Shown here: positions 33,673 through 47,800 of the stretch, piece after piece
How positions within the stretch are numbered: the stretch's first letter is position 1
Layout: each line of letters begins with the position of its first letter
Source: Pomacea canaliculata
Lineage: Eukaryota; Mollusca; Gastropoda; Architaenioglossa; Ampullariidae
Reading direction: 5' to 3'
Assembly: GCF_003073045.1 (NCBI RefSeq)
Contig: NC_037595.1
Span: forward strand, 6,250,227-6,314,226
Length of the DNA: 64,000 nucleotides
The notes under the pieces: generated by a model
The model's database searches: none
What the model saw: only the letters and a program-made list of their open reading frames with translations
What the model was told of the DNA's origin: nothing
Made by a program: the position numbers and the translations under genes

Positions 33673-36600
33673 ATGTTCTTGCAGGACTGATCATCGCAGT
33701 TTTTTCAGCTGTCTTCTCTCTACTCGAAGTTTGTTTTAACATGACTTGCTAATGTCCCGGTTCTGTAAAAGAAATTTGTATTCATTGCTCAGTTTTTTTA
33801 AAAAAGAGTAAAAGTTTCTGAAAACGAGGGAAGTTGACTTCTGCACCCGTTAAACGTTCAATCTTGACAACCTTACTTACCCTGTATTGCACAAAGGTAT
33901 TTGTTGGTGTGTTGCGATGATGAGAAAGGACAGAGACAATCCCACAGCCGCCGTCTTTCTTTGCATCAGGTGAGGCCGCCTTGCATGTGTCCAATTACTA
34001 TGGCGACCACATGGTCCTGCAGCGGGGTCCCCAGCGAGCTGTCCTCACTGGAACAGCGACTAGAGAGGGAGACACCGTCACTGCCCAGATCGTGGGTCAT
34101 GGGTCACCGGTCACAGGTCAGGTTCACGGCGGCAAGTGGAAGGTGAAGCTGCCCGCTGTGACAGAAGCCGGACCTTTCGTCATCAGGGTCAGCTCCAGCG
34201 AGGGACAGGTCACTCTCAACGACGTGCTCTTCGGGGACGTGTGGCTGTGCTCTGGGCAGAGCAACATGGAGTTTCAAATGAAGCAGGTTAGTGTCGAAAT
34301 TGAACATCACTTGATTGTGAAAGTTTCTCTGTAATGAAGAATCCATGAGGAGTAGAATACCATCAAGAAACACACAGATTTTTGCTGATGTATCCAAGAC
34401 ATTTCTTACTTTAAAGCTGCAGATAACTTTCAGAATGCTCCAGATGAGAAAATCTTGTAGTGTAAGTCATTTTTTAATTCTCCCGGCGCTGTTACAATGT
34501 ATCTCAGGTGATGAACTCCAACGCAGAAATTCAGAAAGCCACTCAGTTCACGTCGATTCGCTTCTTCAAAGCTCAGTACCAGAAATCAAACACACCTCTG
34601 GACACTCTGCTGGTCGCCCTGCCATGGAGTCTCCCGAACCCCCGTATGTAACACGCCGCTTGGTGCAATAGTCACGAGCAAAGATAACTCTAGGGTTAGC
34701 TAATGACAATGACAATTCTTTATTAGCTAATAGACCACAAGAGGTAGAGGGAGGGAACTGTTGTGGGAGAAGCCTAACCTAGGATATCGACTGGTCTAAC
34801 GGGATTTAGGTATTAAAAGGAGGTAACTCTGATCCACCGAGCGTTCATACCCGCATGCTCCTCTCAGACTTGTTTTAAAGAGTTAAATATTAATTAATTA
34901 CATTTTTTCCCGTATGCCACATACTTTCTCTGCTGTCATATCGAATAAGAAAGAATGATATGTAGATAGATGTTTGTGCAAAGGTTACTATGTCACGTGA
35001 ACTTCATGTGACATGAGTTATTACATCTGTAAAGTTTTCATCAATAGACTGCGAGGAGGATATATGTAGGAATGATTCACAGAAGGTGAGGCATAATAGT
35101 GCAAGTAACTGATAACTTTTGAGGGATAGACAGAAGAGTTGAGACTAAACCTGTGTCCAGAGTCTCTACAGTCGTTCTCCGCCGTGTGCTGGCTGTTCGC
35201 GGAGTACTTGCAGCCTCACCTGAAGTATCCCATCGGCCTCGTTGAAGCAACTTGGGGAGGCACCACCATCGAGGCCTGGTCTCCCCCAGAAGCTGTTCAC
35301 GCCTGTCCCGCTGTACACCATTCACAACCGGAACAGTAAGAGCTTGGTCCTTTTTTTGTACCTTCTTCTCACTCTCAGTTTACAAACGATGTTTAAATTT
35401 ATCGGTGGTACGAACATAGTATTTATGTTTTGTATTGTATCAATAATAATTTATAATCTATTTTATTATTATATTTGTAAAATGACACCACTAATGTCAC
35501 ACCACTCCCATACTTTTCTCTCGATCTTGTCCTGAGTGTCCTGGACGTAACTTTTTAAACTCCATTTTGTGTTAACCGTCCTAACTCATAGACATCGTGA
35601 GAGTTAATCAATGCACATCTCGACTTTGTCTTTCCCTCCCAACCTCCATCAGGCCTGCTGCCCAGGGACACCAATTGTCATCTGGAATGGCATGATTCAC
35701 CCGTTGCTCAGTTTAACCATTTTTGGCGCCCTGTGGTATCAAGGTAAATAAAATCTTTCACATCTTACATGCTCAGAACAGAATATTTTACCAAATATGA
35801 GTGAATACTTTTTGTTCTGTTCTATGCACAGGTCAACATCAACAGAACGGTTACGGGACCATATTTATCTGTTTTGTTTATAAAAATAAGTTCACCTTTA
35901 ATTTGCAAAAGCTATAAATTTACCAATGCCCACAAGTTGTCATTGGCACCTTACTGGAAGACTTAATAATTTGATGTCGTAAAAAAACATTGGACATGAA
36001 CACAGGGGAATCGAACTGGGATCAGACAGATATCTACGCGTGTCAAATGAAGCAGTTGATCAGCCAGTGGAGGTCACAGTTCAACCAACAGTCCATGGGA
36101 GAGACGTCACAAAACTTTCCCTTCGGTTATGTTCAGGTATGTCACCTTTACTACACCTTTACTGTCATTGGATGTGTCACAATCATGTTATTTACGACAG
36201 AGACACAAGTATCTCATTTCTAAGAATGAATAAATATTATTGCTTCATTCCATCCAAGGCACACAGATATACAAGATTTTCCCCAAAAATGTATTCTTGT
36301 TCCTATTCGCCCCCAGTGGAGGATAGGGCCTCAACTTGTGGTTTCTGTACAGTTTTCTTTTTTACAGGATGGGGTTGCTAGTCCCACGCCCAACCCTCCT
36401 CCTTCATCCGGGCTTGGGACCGGCAGGTTACCCTAATGGTTTCCAAAAATGTATAATGCTAGAAAATTGTTTCGAAGATTGGTTTGTATTGTAACGGTTG
36501 TGTTTAACAGCTGGCGGGCTACCACAACACCCAGGATGTGGGAGCGTTTCCTGTCCTGCGCTGGGCACAGACCGGGGGTCATGGTTACGCCCCCAACCCC

Positions 36601-37428
36601 GACCAACCCCGTGCCTTCATGGCTGTAGCTATGGACTTGCCAGACTTTACCTCACCTTACGATCCGTGAGTTATGACACTCAACTGTAAGCACTTTTGAT
36701 GATTATTGATGGGAATGTTTTCAGTTTTTTTTAACTTTCTAACAAATTATTTCTGTCTCCTGCGGATCCTTACTTTTAACCATAAGATTTCTGGTTTTCT
36801 CTCACTTGTCCTAACCAGCATCCATCCTCGCTACAAGCAAGATGTCGCCCAGCGCCTGGTGCTAGGAGCACTCAACGTGGCCTACGGTCACAGTGACGTC
36901 ACGTTCCAGGGACCGTTCCCCACGCAGTTCCACGTGACCGGTTCTGGCGCCCAGAGGACGATAACCATCGAGTATAACAATGGCCGCACATCGCTGGACA
37001 TCAGAAACACAAATGGATTTGCAGTAAGCGCCAAAGATCACCATAAAAGGATATAAAGCTGCACTTCCCTCTCAATCTCGTATGTTAGCTGCTCACGTGA
37101 CGTACGTGTGATGAACTCTGTACAGTATTCTATGAATGCCCTAAGGTTCTCACGGAAATGACATCTCGTTTTGTATTTGCAGATCTGCTGCGGTGGAGCG
37201 AATGCCCACAGCTGTGCCGAGCACGGAACATATTGGGTTGATGCACCAATCACAAGCCACCAAGGCTCACACGTGACCATTGCCGCTTCCGGCTGCAACG
37301 CCAACAAGGTGCTGGGTCTGCGCTACGCGTGGCGAGAAAGTCCCTGTAACCTCAAACAGTGCGCCATCTACGCCGCCGACACCAGCCTACCCGCTCCTCC
37401 ATACCTCACCAACACGCTACCCGCTTAA
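33673..37428 (+). CDS. SIAE: Sialate O-acetylesterase-like gene, copy 2
   Basis: Exons: 33673-33728 (damaged signal exon), 33970-34286, 34508-34643, 35161-35335, 35653-35743, 36006-36136, 36511-36665, 36819-37023, 37183-37428. Exon 2 has the GQSNM nucleophile segment. Exon 4 carries SAVCWLFAEYLQPHLKYPIG. Exon 7 carries RWAQTGGHGYAPNPDQPRAF. Exons 7-8 join as SPYDPIHPRYKQD with the likely catalytic His. Exon 9 ends LTNTLPA. Exon 1 lacks two bases relative to copy 3, giving a stop after MFLQD, and exon 5 is one base short at its start, so the frame breaks twice. Other exons are clean and close to copy 3. An AATAAA lies at 37566-37571. It may be intact in reality if the two indel sites are consensus errors. 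Confidence 0.85.
36330..36445 (+). repeat. Interspersed repeat fragment in intron 6 of SIAE copy 2
   Basis: The GC-rich run with ggatggggttgctagtccc and tccgggcttgggaccggc is unlike the AT-rich intron around it and looks like a transposon-derived fragment. Class not established. Confidence 0.4.
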
Positions 37429-37565
37429 AAACACATTACTGGGCTTACACACCTCGGGTACAACATGCAAAGCATTGTTCAAAGGATGCCGCATGCATTT
37501 CTAAATACGTACCGACACATTTTATTAAAAGTCTCTCAGTGACTGGCTTGTTGTGTTTTGTTCTT

Positions 37566-37571
37566 AATAAA
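37566..37571 (+). terminator. Polyadenylation signal of SIAE copy 2
   Basis: AATAAA lies 138 bp after the stop codon. Copy 1 has a similar 3' region, but the hexamer is broken there (aatacaa). Confidence 0.6.
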
Positions 37572-38600
37572 CAAACCAGATGTGTAGACGATTGGTAATC
37601 ATCCTCGCTGATGTTAGAGATGTTAACTAGATAGGTATGAGGACGACCAAGCAGAGTGGAGGGTGGTGTTTCCATGTTTATTAACCCAACATCATCGCGA
37701 ACAGTTAGAGTGCAGACGGACACAATGCAAGAATGACTGAATAAAATAAAGAGAAACGATACGAATTACTTCTCTCTTTCTCACAAAATGCTGACAGTTT
37801 TGTGTGATCCTTTTATTCTCAATGTGAACTTTGTAACTGCATGTTGTGTGTCTTTATTTGAACTCGGCATCAGCATGTTACTAAAAATATAACTACTCTC
37901 CGACAACTGATAACAATGTGCACAAACAGCGTTTTTTACTTTTACCGTCTTATAGCTAAACTAAGCATACATAACTTTTTATATTTGTTGAGCAAAATGC
38001 AAAAAATCATAGAACATACAGATTTTAGAAAATTCAATTTTCTCTAAAAAAATATAAAACGCTAACAAAGACCAGCGAGTAAGGAATTCAACCTCGATTC
38101 TACAAAAAGTACGACAATCGTTTTCAATGATAAATTAACTGCTTTCGAATTTCTTAATTTTTCAAATCTCACTTCAACGAAACTTTCGTTACATGTCTCT
38201 AAGTTTGATTGCAACAATTCTCAGATCTCAGGGGCTGATGGCAGGGAGGGCCATGCGCCCCCTGGGCAAGAGCACCACCACCGGCTGGAGGGCGGGGTGT
38301 ATTTATTTGGTAATTGTTGTTCAATAGTCCTTTTACCATTGTTCTTTTAGATGTGTGAATGTGGGAGGGAGGTATACTTCAAAACATAAAGTATTTTCTC
38401 ATTATTTGTTGAAATTGATAATTGATCCCTCATATTTAGAAAGAAAGAAAACTATTAATAAATAATGCGACAAGCGGTTTACTTGCAGCATAAACCAGAG
38501 TCTGTGTTTCGCAATGTCTGATTAGTTTTGGCTCCTTGTCATTGTTACTGTCCTGTCATGATTTACAAGGTGCGGCAAGGTAAAGGGGACGGCTAATGAT
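37572..38600. other. Spacer between SIAE copies 2 and 3
   Basis: AT-rich with no gene seen. From about 38480 it is closely similar to the spacer before copy 2 (33480-33960), so the duplication unit includes the promoter. Confidence 0.7.
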
Positions 38601-38612
38601 AGTTTGAGATTG

Positions 38613-38633
38613 CTTATCTCCCGGTTATAAAAA
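38613..38633 (+). promoter_or_regulatory. GATA site plus TATA box of SIAE copy 3
   Basis: CTTATCT (38613-38619) and TATAAAAA (38626-38633) lie just upstream of the ATG at 38684. Position and spacing match copy 2. Confidence 0.7.
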
Positions 38634-38683
38634 TCATTCGCAAAGAGCTAGTACACGGTCTTTGACAATCTCCCGTTGCCAGA

Positions 38684-41600
38684 ATGTTCTTGCAGGAGCT
38701 GATCATCGCAGTTTTTTTCTGCTGTCTTCTCTCTACTCGAAGTTTGTTAACATGACTTGCTAATATCCCCGTTCTGTAAAAATATATTTATTTAGGGACA
38801 CGGTTCTGTCACTGTGCAGTTTAACCAAAAAAAGAGTAAATTTTTCTGATAACGAGTGAAGTTAACGTTTACAACCTGGACTTACCCTGTATTGCACAAA
38901 GGTATTTGTTGGTGAGTGCGCATGCGTGTGTTGTGATGATGACAAATCACAAAGACAATCGTCTTTCTTTGCATCAGGTGAGGCCGCCTTGCACGTGTCC
39001 AATTACTATGGCGACCACATGGTCCTGCAGCGGGGTCCCCAGCGAGCTGTCCTCACTGGAACAGCGACTAAAGAGGGCGACACCGTCACTGCCCAGATCG
39101 TGGGTCATGGGTCACCGGTCACAGGTCAGGTTCACAGCGGCAAGTGGAAGGTGAAGCTGCCCGCTGTGACAGAACCCGGACCTTTCGTCATCAGGGTCAG
39201 CTCCAGCGAGGGACAGGTCACTCTCAACGACGTGCTCTTCGGGGACGTGTGGCTGTGCTCTGGGCAGAGCAACATGGAGTTTGCAATGAGTCAGGTTAGT
39301 TTCTCATGGTGGGTCATTTGAAGCTGCTTTGAATGCGACCATCTTTGGTTGTGCTTGTTTACATGTAATAGACCTCTAAAGTGCTTCCAATCCAAAGCTA
39401 ACATTTTTTACTCACCGAGAACTATTCTAACTACGGCAACATTTAAGAATGGTCTAGATGAGATCGTGTGGGCTTATCCGTATTGTATTCTGAAAATATG
39501 GTTTTTACTTTAATGGCGCTGTTATGATGCACTTTAGGTGATGAACTCCAGCGAGGAAATTCAGAAAGCCACTCAGTTCAACGTCGATTCGCTTCTTCAA
39601 AGCTCAGTACCAGAAATCAAACACACCTCTGGACACTCTGCTGGTCGCCCTGCCATGGAGTCTCCCCACCACCCGTATGTCACACGCCATCCAGGGACAT
39701 TGCTTTAAACAGAGAAAAGATAACTGTAGGATCAGCTAATGGACTAGAAGGGTTGGAGGGTGGGGGAATGTACTGGAAACAAACTAACCTAGCACCGGCT
39801 GGTCTAAAGGTCCCACAACTATGGGTACAGAGGCGCGGGAGGGATTTATGTACTGAAGGGAGGTAACAAAGTATACGTTATTAATGCCCCTGTATTTCAT
39901 ATCGCCATGCTCCTCACAGACGTGTTTGCTAAAGATTAATTTTATATCTTCATATGTCGGATAATTTTCTCTGTATTGTAAAATAAGAAAGAGGTACGTT
40001 TGTCTTTATTTGTGCAACGAGAAAGATCATGAGTACAAAGGTTATTATATTAATTAGAACACGTTACTTTATGTGATGATAGAATACAACTTCAGACTAG
40101 TCCTACAATACAGTTTTCATCAATCAAGAGTATTAAGACCAAGTAAAAATTATTTTACAGAAAGTGATGTAAAATGTATAACAGTGCAAATGACTGATAA
40201 CTTTTGGGGGATAGACAGAAGAGTTAAGATGAAACCTGTGTACAGAGTCTCTACAGTCGTTCTCCGCCGTGTGCTGGCTGTTCGCGGAGTACCTGCAGCC
40301 TCACCTGAAGTATCCCATCGGCCTTGTTGAAGCATCATGGGGAGGCACCACCATCGAGGCCTGGTCTCCCCCTGAAGCTGTCAACGCCTGTCCCGCTGTA
40401 CACCATTCACAACCGGAACCGTAAGAGTTTGTCCTTTTTTTGTACCTTCTTCTCACTCTCAGTTTACAAACGATGTTTAAATTTATAGGTGGTACGAACA
40501 TAGCATTTAATTTTTAGAACATAGACTCTCTTTTTAAGGTTAGCTGAGTTCTATTTTTCACTTGACCTTATCCTGAGTGACCTGGATGTAACCCTTTTTT
40601 CAAATCCCTTTTGCGCTAACCGTCCTAACTGCTAGAAATCGTGAGCGCTACTCAATGCACATCTCGACTTTGTCTGTCCCTCCTAACCGCCGCTTAGGTC
40701 CTGCTGCCCACAGACACCACTTGTCATCTGGAATGGCATGATTCGCCCTTTGCTCGGTTTAACCATTTTTGGCGCCCTCTGGTATCAAGGTAAATAAAAT
40801 CTTTCACATCTTACATGCTCAGAACTCAAATATGAACACTTTCTGCTTCTTATCCATGCACAGGTCACCGTCAACAACGCAGATGTTGAGACTGTGTTTG
40901 GTGGATACGTTTAGTATATGAAGACTTCTGCCAGTGGAGAGATAATCAAATGTTTGTAAGATGTGTCTATGTACACAAATGACGTCACGACTTTGACTTA
41001 TTACTGTACACGGTGTTGCTCGTTAACACCTTACTTTAATAGTTCGAGGTCAATAAAAATATGTGCACATGTTGAACACAGGCGAAGCTAACTGGGAACA
41101 GACAGACATCTACGCGTGTCAGATGAAGCAGTTGATCGGCCAGTGGAGGTCACAGTTCAACCAACAGTCCCTGGGAGAGACGTCACAAAACTTTCCCTTC
41201 GGTTATGTTCAGGTATGTCATACCTGACCTTAACATGACCTGTTTACCTAAATGTTTTATTGTTTATCATCGACAGTGACGTAAATAACTCTTTTTTCAA
41301 GATTTTTTTTAAATTTATTTATTTTTTTTTTTGCCATTTACCTGAACTATGCAAAAGGTTGCTTAGCGAGAATGTTTTTAAACATTGGTTCACAATTAAA
41401 CCCTGGTGTTGGGCAGCTGGCTCCCTACCAAAACACCGCAGACATGGGGGCGTTCCCTGCAATACGCTGGGCACAGACCGGAGGATATGGCTACGCCCCC
41501 AACCCAGACCAGCCTCATGCCTTCATGGCCACGGCAATGGATTTGCCTGATTACACCTCCCCTTACGATCCGTGAGTTACCATCTTTCTTGCATTGCCAG

Positions 41601-42687
41601 CATTTTAAACAGGGCAACATGCCCACACATTCAACCTCCGCCATTGAATTGGTAAAGGTACTGGCAATTTAACGGCAAACAAGTCCGAGCTTAGCACATT
41701 GACCAAGATGCTAAACTCCCAAAAGTTCTGTCGCAGTCCCAGTCAAACACTTCTTAAGAGTAGATTAATGTTGTCTACAGCAAAGATACAGGTCTGACAT
41801 CCTGTACGAAAGCCCTAAAATATGCAGACCTTGCCTTTGAAACGGAAGCCAAAACATTTTAATTTGCACTGAATATACTTAGACCTAAGGCTATAAAAAG
41901 GCGTACATCTACAAGTATAATTTCATGGTAAAATTCACATGCAGACACGCTAGCTGTATCATTTAAGAAACACTTAACCCTGTATTTTTAATGATAGCAT
42001 CCATCCTCGCTACAAGCAAGATGTCGCCCAGCGCCTGCTGCTAGGAGCACTCAACGTGGCCTACGGTCACAGTGACGTCACGTTCCAGGGACCGTTCCCC
42101 ACACAGTTCCACGTGACCGGTTCTGGCGCCCAGAGGACGATAACCATCGAGTACGACAATGGGCGAACATCGCTGGACATCAGAAACACGAAGGGATTTG
42201 AGGTAAGATAGAAACAAAAAATTGAAAAGTGTCAGTTAAAATGGTATGTAATTTAGTTGTGACATTTATATCCTTTACCTTGCCTTTTTTGGTCATTAAA
42301 ATATGAAAGCTTTGCTTTTTTTAGTTTGTTTTGCTTTTCTTAGGAACCACAGCTTTTTTCGCCGTTGGACTAACCAATAGGAAAGCTGTAAGTGTTTCTC
42401 GTAACCAAATAATTATTCTCCCTTTTCTTTCATGCCTCAAGGTCTGCTGCGGTGGAGCGAATGCCCACAGCTGTACCGAGCAGGGAACATGGTGGGTCGA
42501 TGCACCAATCACAAGCCACCAAGGCTCCCACGTGACCATTGCCGCTTCCGGCTGCAACTCCAACAAGGTGCTGGGTCTGCGCTACGCCTGGCGGACGAGT
42601 CCCTGTAACCTCAAACAGTGCGCCGTCTACTCCGCCGACACCAGCCTACCCGCTCCTATCTACATCACCAACACGCTACCCGCCTAA
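38684..42687 (+). CDS. SIAE: Sialate O-acetylesterase-like gene, copy 3 (one extra base in exon 3)
   Basis: Exons: 38684-38741, 38978-39294, 39538-39674, 40246-40420, 40698-40789, 41082-41212, 41417-41571, 41998-42202, 42442-42687. Exon 1 encodes a signal peptide (MFLQELIIAVFFCCLLSTR) of the same 58-nt length and phase as copies 1, 4 and 5. Its donor is the weak gtttgt. Without the extra A near 39580 the reading gives 504 residues, close to mammalian SIAE length. Landmarks are Ser117 in GQSNM, MKQLIGQWRSQFNQQ, SPYDPIHPRYKQD with His357, and the Cys-rich end CCGGANAHSC. The enzyme would be secreted or lysosomal and act on O-acetylated sialic acids, inferred from family. Along with copy 4 it is the best candidate for a working gene, needing one base corrected. 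Confidence 0.9.
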
Positions 42688-42689
42688 AA

Positions 42690-44640
42690 GACGGAGGATT
42701 AAAAGATCTTATAGTGCTTTCCTTGTCACCAAAATAGCGAAAGCCATTCCTGTTCCACTGTCATAAATACGTTTTGATTTTGTTCAACAAGAAATATCCC
42801 GATGTAACTGTAATCACAAGTTACAATTCACAGGACATGATAAATATTTACAACTTATTTGTTCCCTCTGTCTCATATTGTTGTCATTGACAAAATTATA
42901 CTGATGAATGTAATGATGCCAAACTGAAAGAAACTAAAAAATATATTTTTAAAAAGTTTAGGTATTTTTTGATCACACAGAAATTAGAAAGAAGGAGTCT
43001 AGCTACCTGCTGTTGGATGCTACCTAAATATTTCTTCTGCAAACAGCATTTTAGAACTCCAGCAGATGACCTCTCTGGTCTTACAGTTAAAGAAAGAGAC
43101 GTTCAAGTAAAAACCCTCCATCATCCACTATTCTGGCTGGAAAGTGTGATATTTCTATCAATTGTGCAAGCACGAAAAGAGTTCCGACATAAGCGTTCAT
43201 TCTCATTCAGCAAACTTTTGTAAAATTCTGGATGATTCAAATAATCGGCGTCCCTTCTATACCTTCTTTAAACATTTAAAATGTCTTAGTCATGGTTCCA
43301 GTTTCTAGTTTTTGACTTGTAGAGGGTCTTCAGCTAAAAGATAGCGAGTCTCACCCAACTTTACCTGACACGTGCAGCCCTAAAAGTGTCCTTGCTGATA
43401 AACCTCCTCCGAAAGTTTTTACTGAAGACGTGAGCAAGATAAGTCATGTAGAGATTAATAAAACAACAATGCATCCCTGTCTCACATTTATTTTCTGACG
43501 ATAAGGAGAATGTCTGTCATGTCAAATGAATGTCAGTCAGTCGATAAGGATGTAACCTCCAGTGTTTTTATTTATGTGTGTTGTCGTTACACGAAATAGT
43601 CGGACAGACGCTTGCTCAGGAGGTTCTGGGTTCAGATCTCGTCTCGGGTAAAGGCAATTCTGTCTTGACGGGTACATGTTTACAGGGTCTACTGTCCAGT
43701 TGGGAATAGGGTGAGGAGGGATTTCTCTGGGGAATCCAGTATCCCTCATTATCCCCAAAGGCGATCAACCAAGCAGCCACCCATCCAAACAAAGGTTACA
43801 GAAAGGTTTTAACATCCATCTACATAATCCCAATAACCCAATCACATGATCAGACATTTAATGTGCTTTCCACAGCCCTGCTACTGATCTCCAGAAACTC
43901 GTTAATAAAATTATATCATGTTTAAGGTCCTAAATGGTTAATGGCAAACATTTCACTTTTGATGAATTGAGAGAGTGGGTGAGTCATTTGTTCGTTTAAA
44001 GTTGCTTTAATGAATTAGAAATCAGTTAAAATTTTTTTATTTCTATATGTTTATTAACCCTTCGACATTGCGAACAGCTAGAATGGAGGCAGACACTACT
44101 AAGAATGATTCATAGAATTGAGAACCGAAACAACGAATTACTTGCTTCTTTCTCACAAAATATTGCCATTTCTGTATGATTTATATTTTACCGTGAACAT
44201 TCTCGAGATAAACTGAGCGTAGGAAACTTTTTTTTTTTTTGTTATATTTAAAAGTAGTTTAAAAATAACCGCTGATCGACATGCAGTTCAAGATTTAGGT
44301 CTCGTTCACCTGTTTCAAAATGTCAAGACGAGGACAAGTGAGTTCAACTGCTGTTCCAACAAAATACTACAATCGTTTTTAGTGTGAACTAAATTGTTAT
44401 CGAAGTTCATGCTTCACTAACCTTTTTTCAAACCGTAAAATCAACGAAAATAACTCACGCAGAGTAAATCATTTCTGTACCTGAGGAAATTTAAATATTG
44501 TGCCTGAATCATTAATCATTATTGTCGTTACTGTTTCTTAGTGGATTTATTTTTGATTCGAACTTTTAACTAAACGGTGCGAAACTTTTGCATCTTGGGA
44601 TGACTGCAACTTGCCCGACATAGCTGAGCTACCATTAAAG
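42690..44640. other. Spacer between SIAE copies 3 and 4
   Basis: No gene seen; contains a SINE at 43585-43760. Confidence 0.6.
43585..43760 (+). mobile_element. tRNA-derived SINE
   Basis: A box B-like run gggttcagatct (about 43628-43639) follows a diverged box A region. The body ends in ctcattatccccaaaggcg. Structure is tRNA-like in spacing only; no full cloverleaf is kept. Confidence 0.5.
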
Positions 44641-44682
44641 TTGTCCAACTGTGGTTTTCTGAGCGTTATACTTTGTTTTAAA

Positions 44683-44689
44683 AGATAAG
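44683..44689 (+). promoter_or_regulatory. GATA-type site upstream of SIAE copy 4
   Basis: AGATAAG lies 150 bp before the ATG, in a block (ttttaaaagataag, then accaagtctgaaattatga) conserved with the region upstream of copy 1. Confidence 0.4.
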
Positions 44690-44832
44690 ATTTCTGTTGT
44701 AGTTGTGACGACAAGACCAAGTCTGAAATTATGACAAACAGACTTTTTTTTTTAAAGGCATATCTTTCAATGTCCGTTGTGCAAACGCCCAAATTTCCAC
44801 TTAGTCCCAGACCAGCCTTTCCAGTCGACAGA

Positions 44833-47800
44833 ATGGTTCAGCAGGCTCTCATCCTCACAATATTTTTCTTCAGCATTTTTGTCCCTCCAGGTAAGTCTTG
44901 TTCTCGGCATCGTTCTTAAAATATATTCTCTGCTTGCAAGGACTAAACGCACAGTTCTGTACCTGGATGGTCAGTAGCCAGTTGAAAGCATGACGATCAT
45001 AGAAGAAACCTCGGACCTGTATGTGAAGTATAGACGTCCACACAGAAACTGAGGTCCAAGGAAGTGAGCTACATCAGTGTCAGATCCTGCTCTGTGTCCA
45101 TAATGAGATGCAGGTCTTGGGAAGAGCGAGCAGATGACAAAACGGACAAATGATGTGTGTGTTGTGAGTGACTGAAATATAAAAACAAGAAAAATTATAT
45201 TTTAAATCAGGTGAGGGGGCGTTACATTCTGGCCAATCACTACAGTGACCACATGGTCCTGCAGCGTGGCCCCCAGCGAGCTGTCCTCACTGGAACAGCG
45301 TCTAAAGAGGGCGACACCGTCACTGCCCAGATCGTGGGTCATGGGTCACCGGTCACAACTCGGGTTCAAGGTGGCAAGTGGTTGTTGAAGCTGCCCGCTA
45401 TGACCCTTCCTGGACCTTTCGTCATCAGGGTCAGCTCCAGCGAGGGACAGGTCACTCTCAACGACGTGCTCTTCGGGGACGTGTGGCTGTGCTCTGGGCA
45501 GAGCAACATGGAGCTTCACATGGATAAGGTGAGAGGGAGAGTCTTTCTTATTTGCTTCATTTTATTTTTTTTTCTCTTTTGAATCCTGCTGCAGAGCACC
45601 AACCTGTCTAATCTGTCACAATGGTTCACCCACTTTTTTGTACACTATTTCTGCAAACAGTCGGAAAAGAGTGTACACTTGAAATGATGCCACAACATTG
45701 CCTTCACCGAGGTGAGGAAGACAGGATTGTTTTTCTTCAGTCACCTATCAACGGGTTCTAAACGAAAAGGCAGAGTTTAGATTGATAAGAAGGTTTATAC
45801 TGCGTTCTGTGTCTCTCACCTTCTTCCTGCATAGGACAAACCTTTATAACTGAAATGTTGGATTCTAAGCTGCTAACATTGATGAATTATGTATAATTAG
45901 TATTTATCTTAGTTTATAATGTTTATATTGAACATAATTGTTTCTTCTGCATGACAGGTGTTGAAAACATTTTTGTTCGGGGTTACTTTTAGAATGTATC
46001 TATTTAGGTTTTTGTCTTTTTCACGATATGACAAAATCCTTCATTAATTCCAAGTAGGAAGTGTGCTCAGTTATAAAAGAAAAAGCCTCAAGAAAAAAAA
46101 CAGATTAAGTATTTATATTTAATTATTTCCTTGAGTATTTGTATTTGTGTTGCTTCAAAATATCGGCGTTTCAACATTGCTTAGGATAGGACATCTGCAT
46201 TTCAGATCTTCAACACCACTGTGGAAGTTCAGAAAGGCCTTCAGTACAAAACAATTCGATTCTTTCACGTCCCGTATGAAAAGTCCAACACGCCGCTGAA
46301 CTCGCTGCTTGCGGGCCATTCCTGGAGCATCCCCACCACCCGTATGTACACGGTTACATAGCAAGGTTAAGGGTCATATTGCGAAGAGTGTGGACACTAC
46401 GAACGCGTGAGACTAAATAATAGACAGGCTGACATTTAGGCTCAGACACACAGGCACAGACTGGGGAGGAGACAGACATCAGCTTTGTCTATTTTCAGAA
46501 TGATTTCACAGCCTGTACAATATTCGATGTTACTTATACATGGATAAAAACTTATGTCCAGAGTCTCTGCAATCGTTCTCCGCCGTGTGCTGGCTGTTCG
46601 CGGAGTACCTGCAGCCTCACCTGAAGTATCCCATCGGCCTCATCAAGGCGTCGTGGGGAGGCACCACCATCGAGGCCTGGTCTCCACCTGAAGCCTGTCA
46701 CGCCTGTCCCACTGTACACCATTCACAACCGGAACCGTAAGAACCGGGTGCTTGTGTTGTAGCACTGTACCCCTGCTCACTACGATGTTTAGTAAATGAT
46801 GTTTTTGGTAGTAAAATGTTTAGGTTTGTGTGTTTATATCCATAACAAGGATAGTCGGAGTTGAGCGGGTGATTTCTGCTCACCTGGATTCTTCTGCAGA
46901 TTTTCTGCTAGTCATGCGTTTAAACAGTCGTATGTCCCATCTTCTAGCTTCACATTTTCGTACTTGTTCCGTCATTTGGACAAATAAATCTGTCTTTCAA
47001 TAAGTATTTTTGTATTTGTAAAAATCTTCCTTTTGCTAGTCTGTGTGTGTTTCTATTTTTATGCTTGAATTTGTTTCTTTGTCAGAGATTGCTGTCCCCA
47101 CTCACCGATTGTAATATGGAATGCAATGATCCATCCCATACTCAGCATGACCATTTTTGGAACCATATGGTACCAAGGTATCATATATATATATGTGGTG
47201 TTACCCTCATATGTGTGTGTGCAATACCTGGTTAATACTGCCCTCCAAAACCTTTCTGAACTGTAAAAGTACAAAGTAAAAAAAAAAGAAAATTAATATT
47301 TACTATTATTTGTAGTCATACTTAGTTTCATGAAACGCTTTAAAGCACTAAGATCCCATAAAGTCGTTACGAGTGGACTCAAAGAAACACCGTTGATGGA
47401 TCTGATGTAGGGGAGGCTAATCAGGACCAACCAAACGTCTACGGATGTCAGATGAAGCAGTTGATGAGTCAGTGGCGGTCACAGTTCAATAAGCAGTCTC
47501 AGGGAGAAACTTCTAACAGCTTCCCCTTCGGATACGTGCAGGTAACCCAGCTTAAACTTTTATTTATTGAAATCAATATTGGACTACAATAGCAGCATTT
47601 AAATATCTGGAGAGTCTGATGAACAGATAATGGCGTACATGAAAAGCTGGATTAGACCAACACAATGTAGCTTATAAGAAACAAATAATGAAGCGAAAAG
47701 TAAGCTTTAATATTTTTCTTCTTTAATAAAAGGTACAAATAACCAAAAAAACATTTAATTTTGCAGATGTCCAAATCTCTGTGTGTGTAAAACTGTTTGT

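Noticed and set aside
28710..39321. Treating the exon 2 open frames as independent short bacterial-like genes
   Set aside because: They are bounded by cag acceptors and gt donors and continue into eight further exons.
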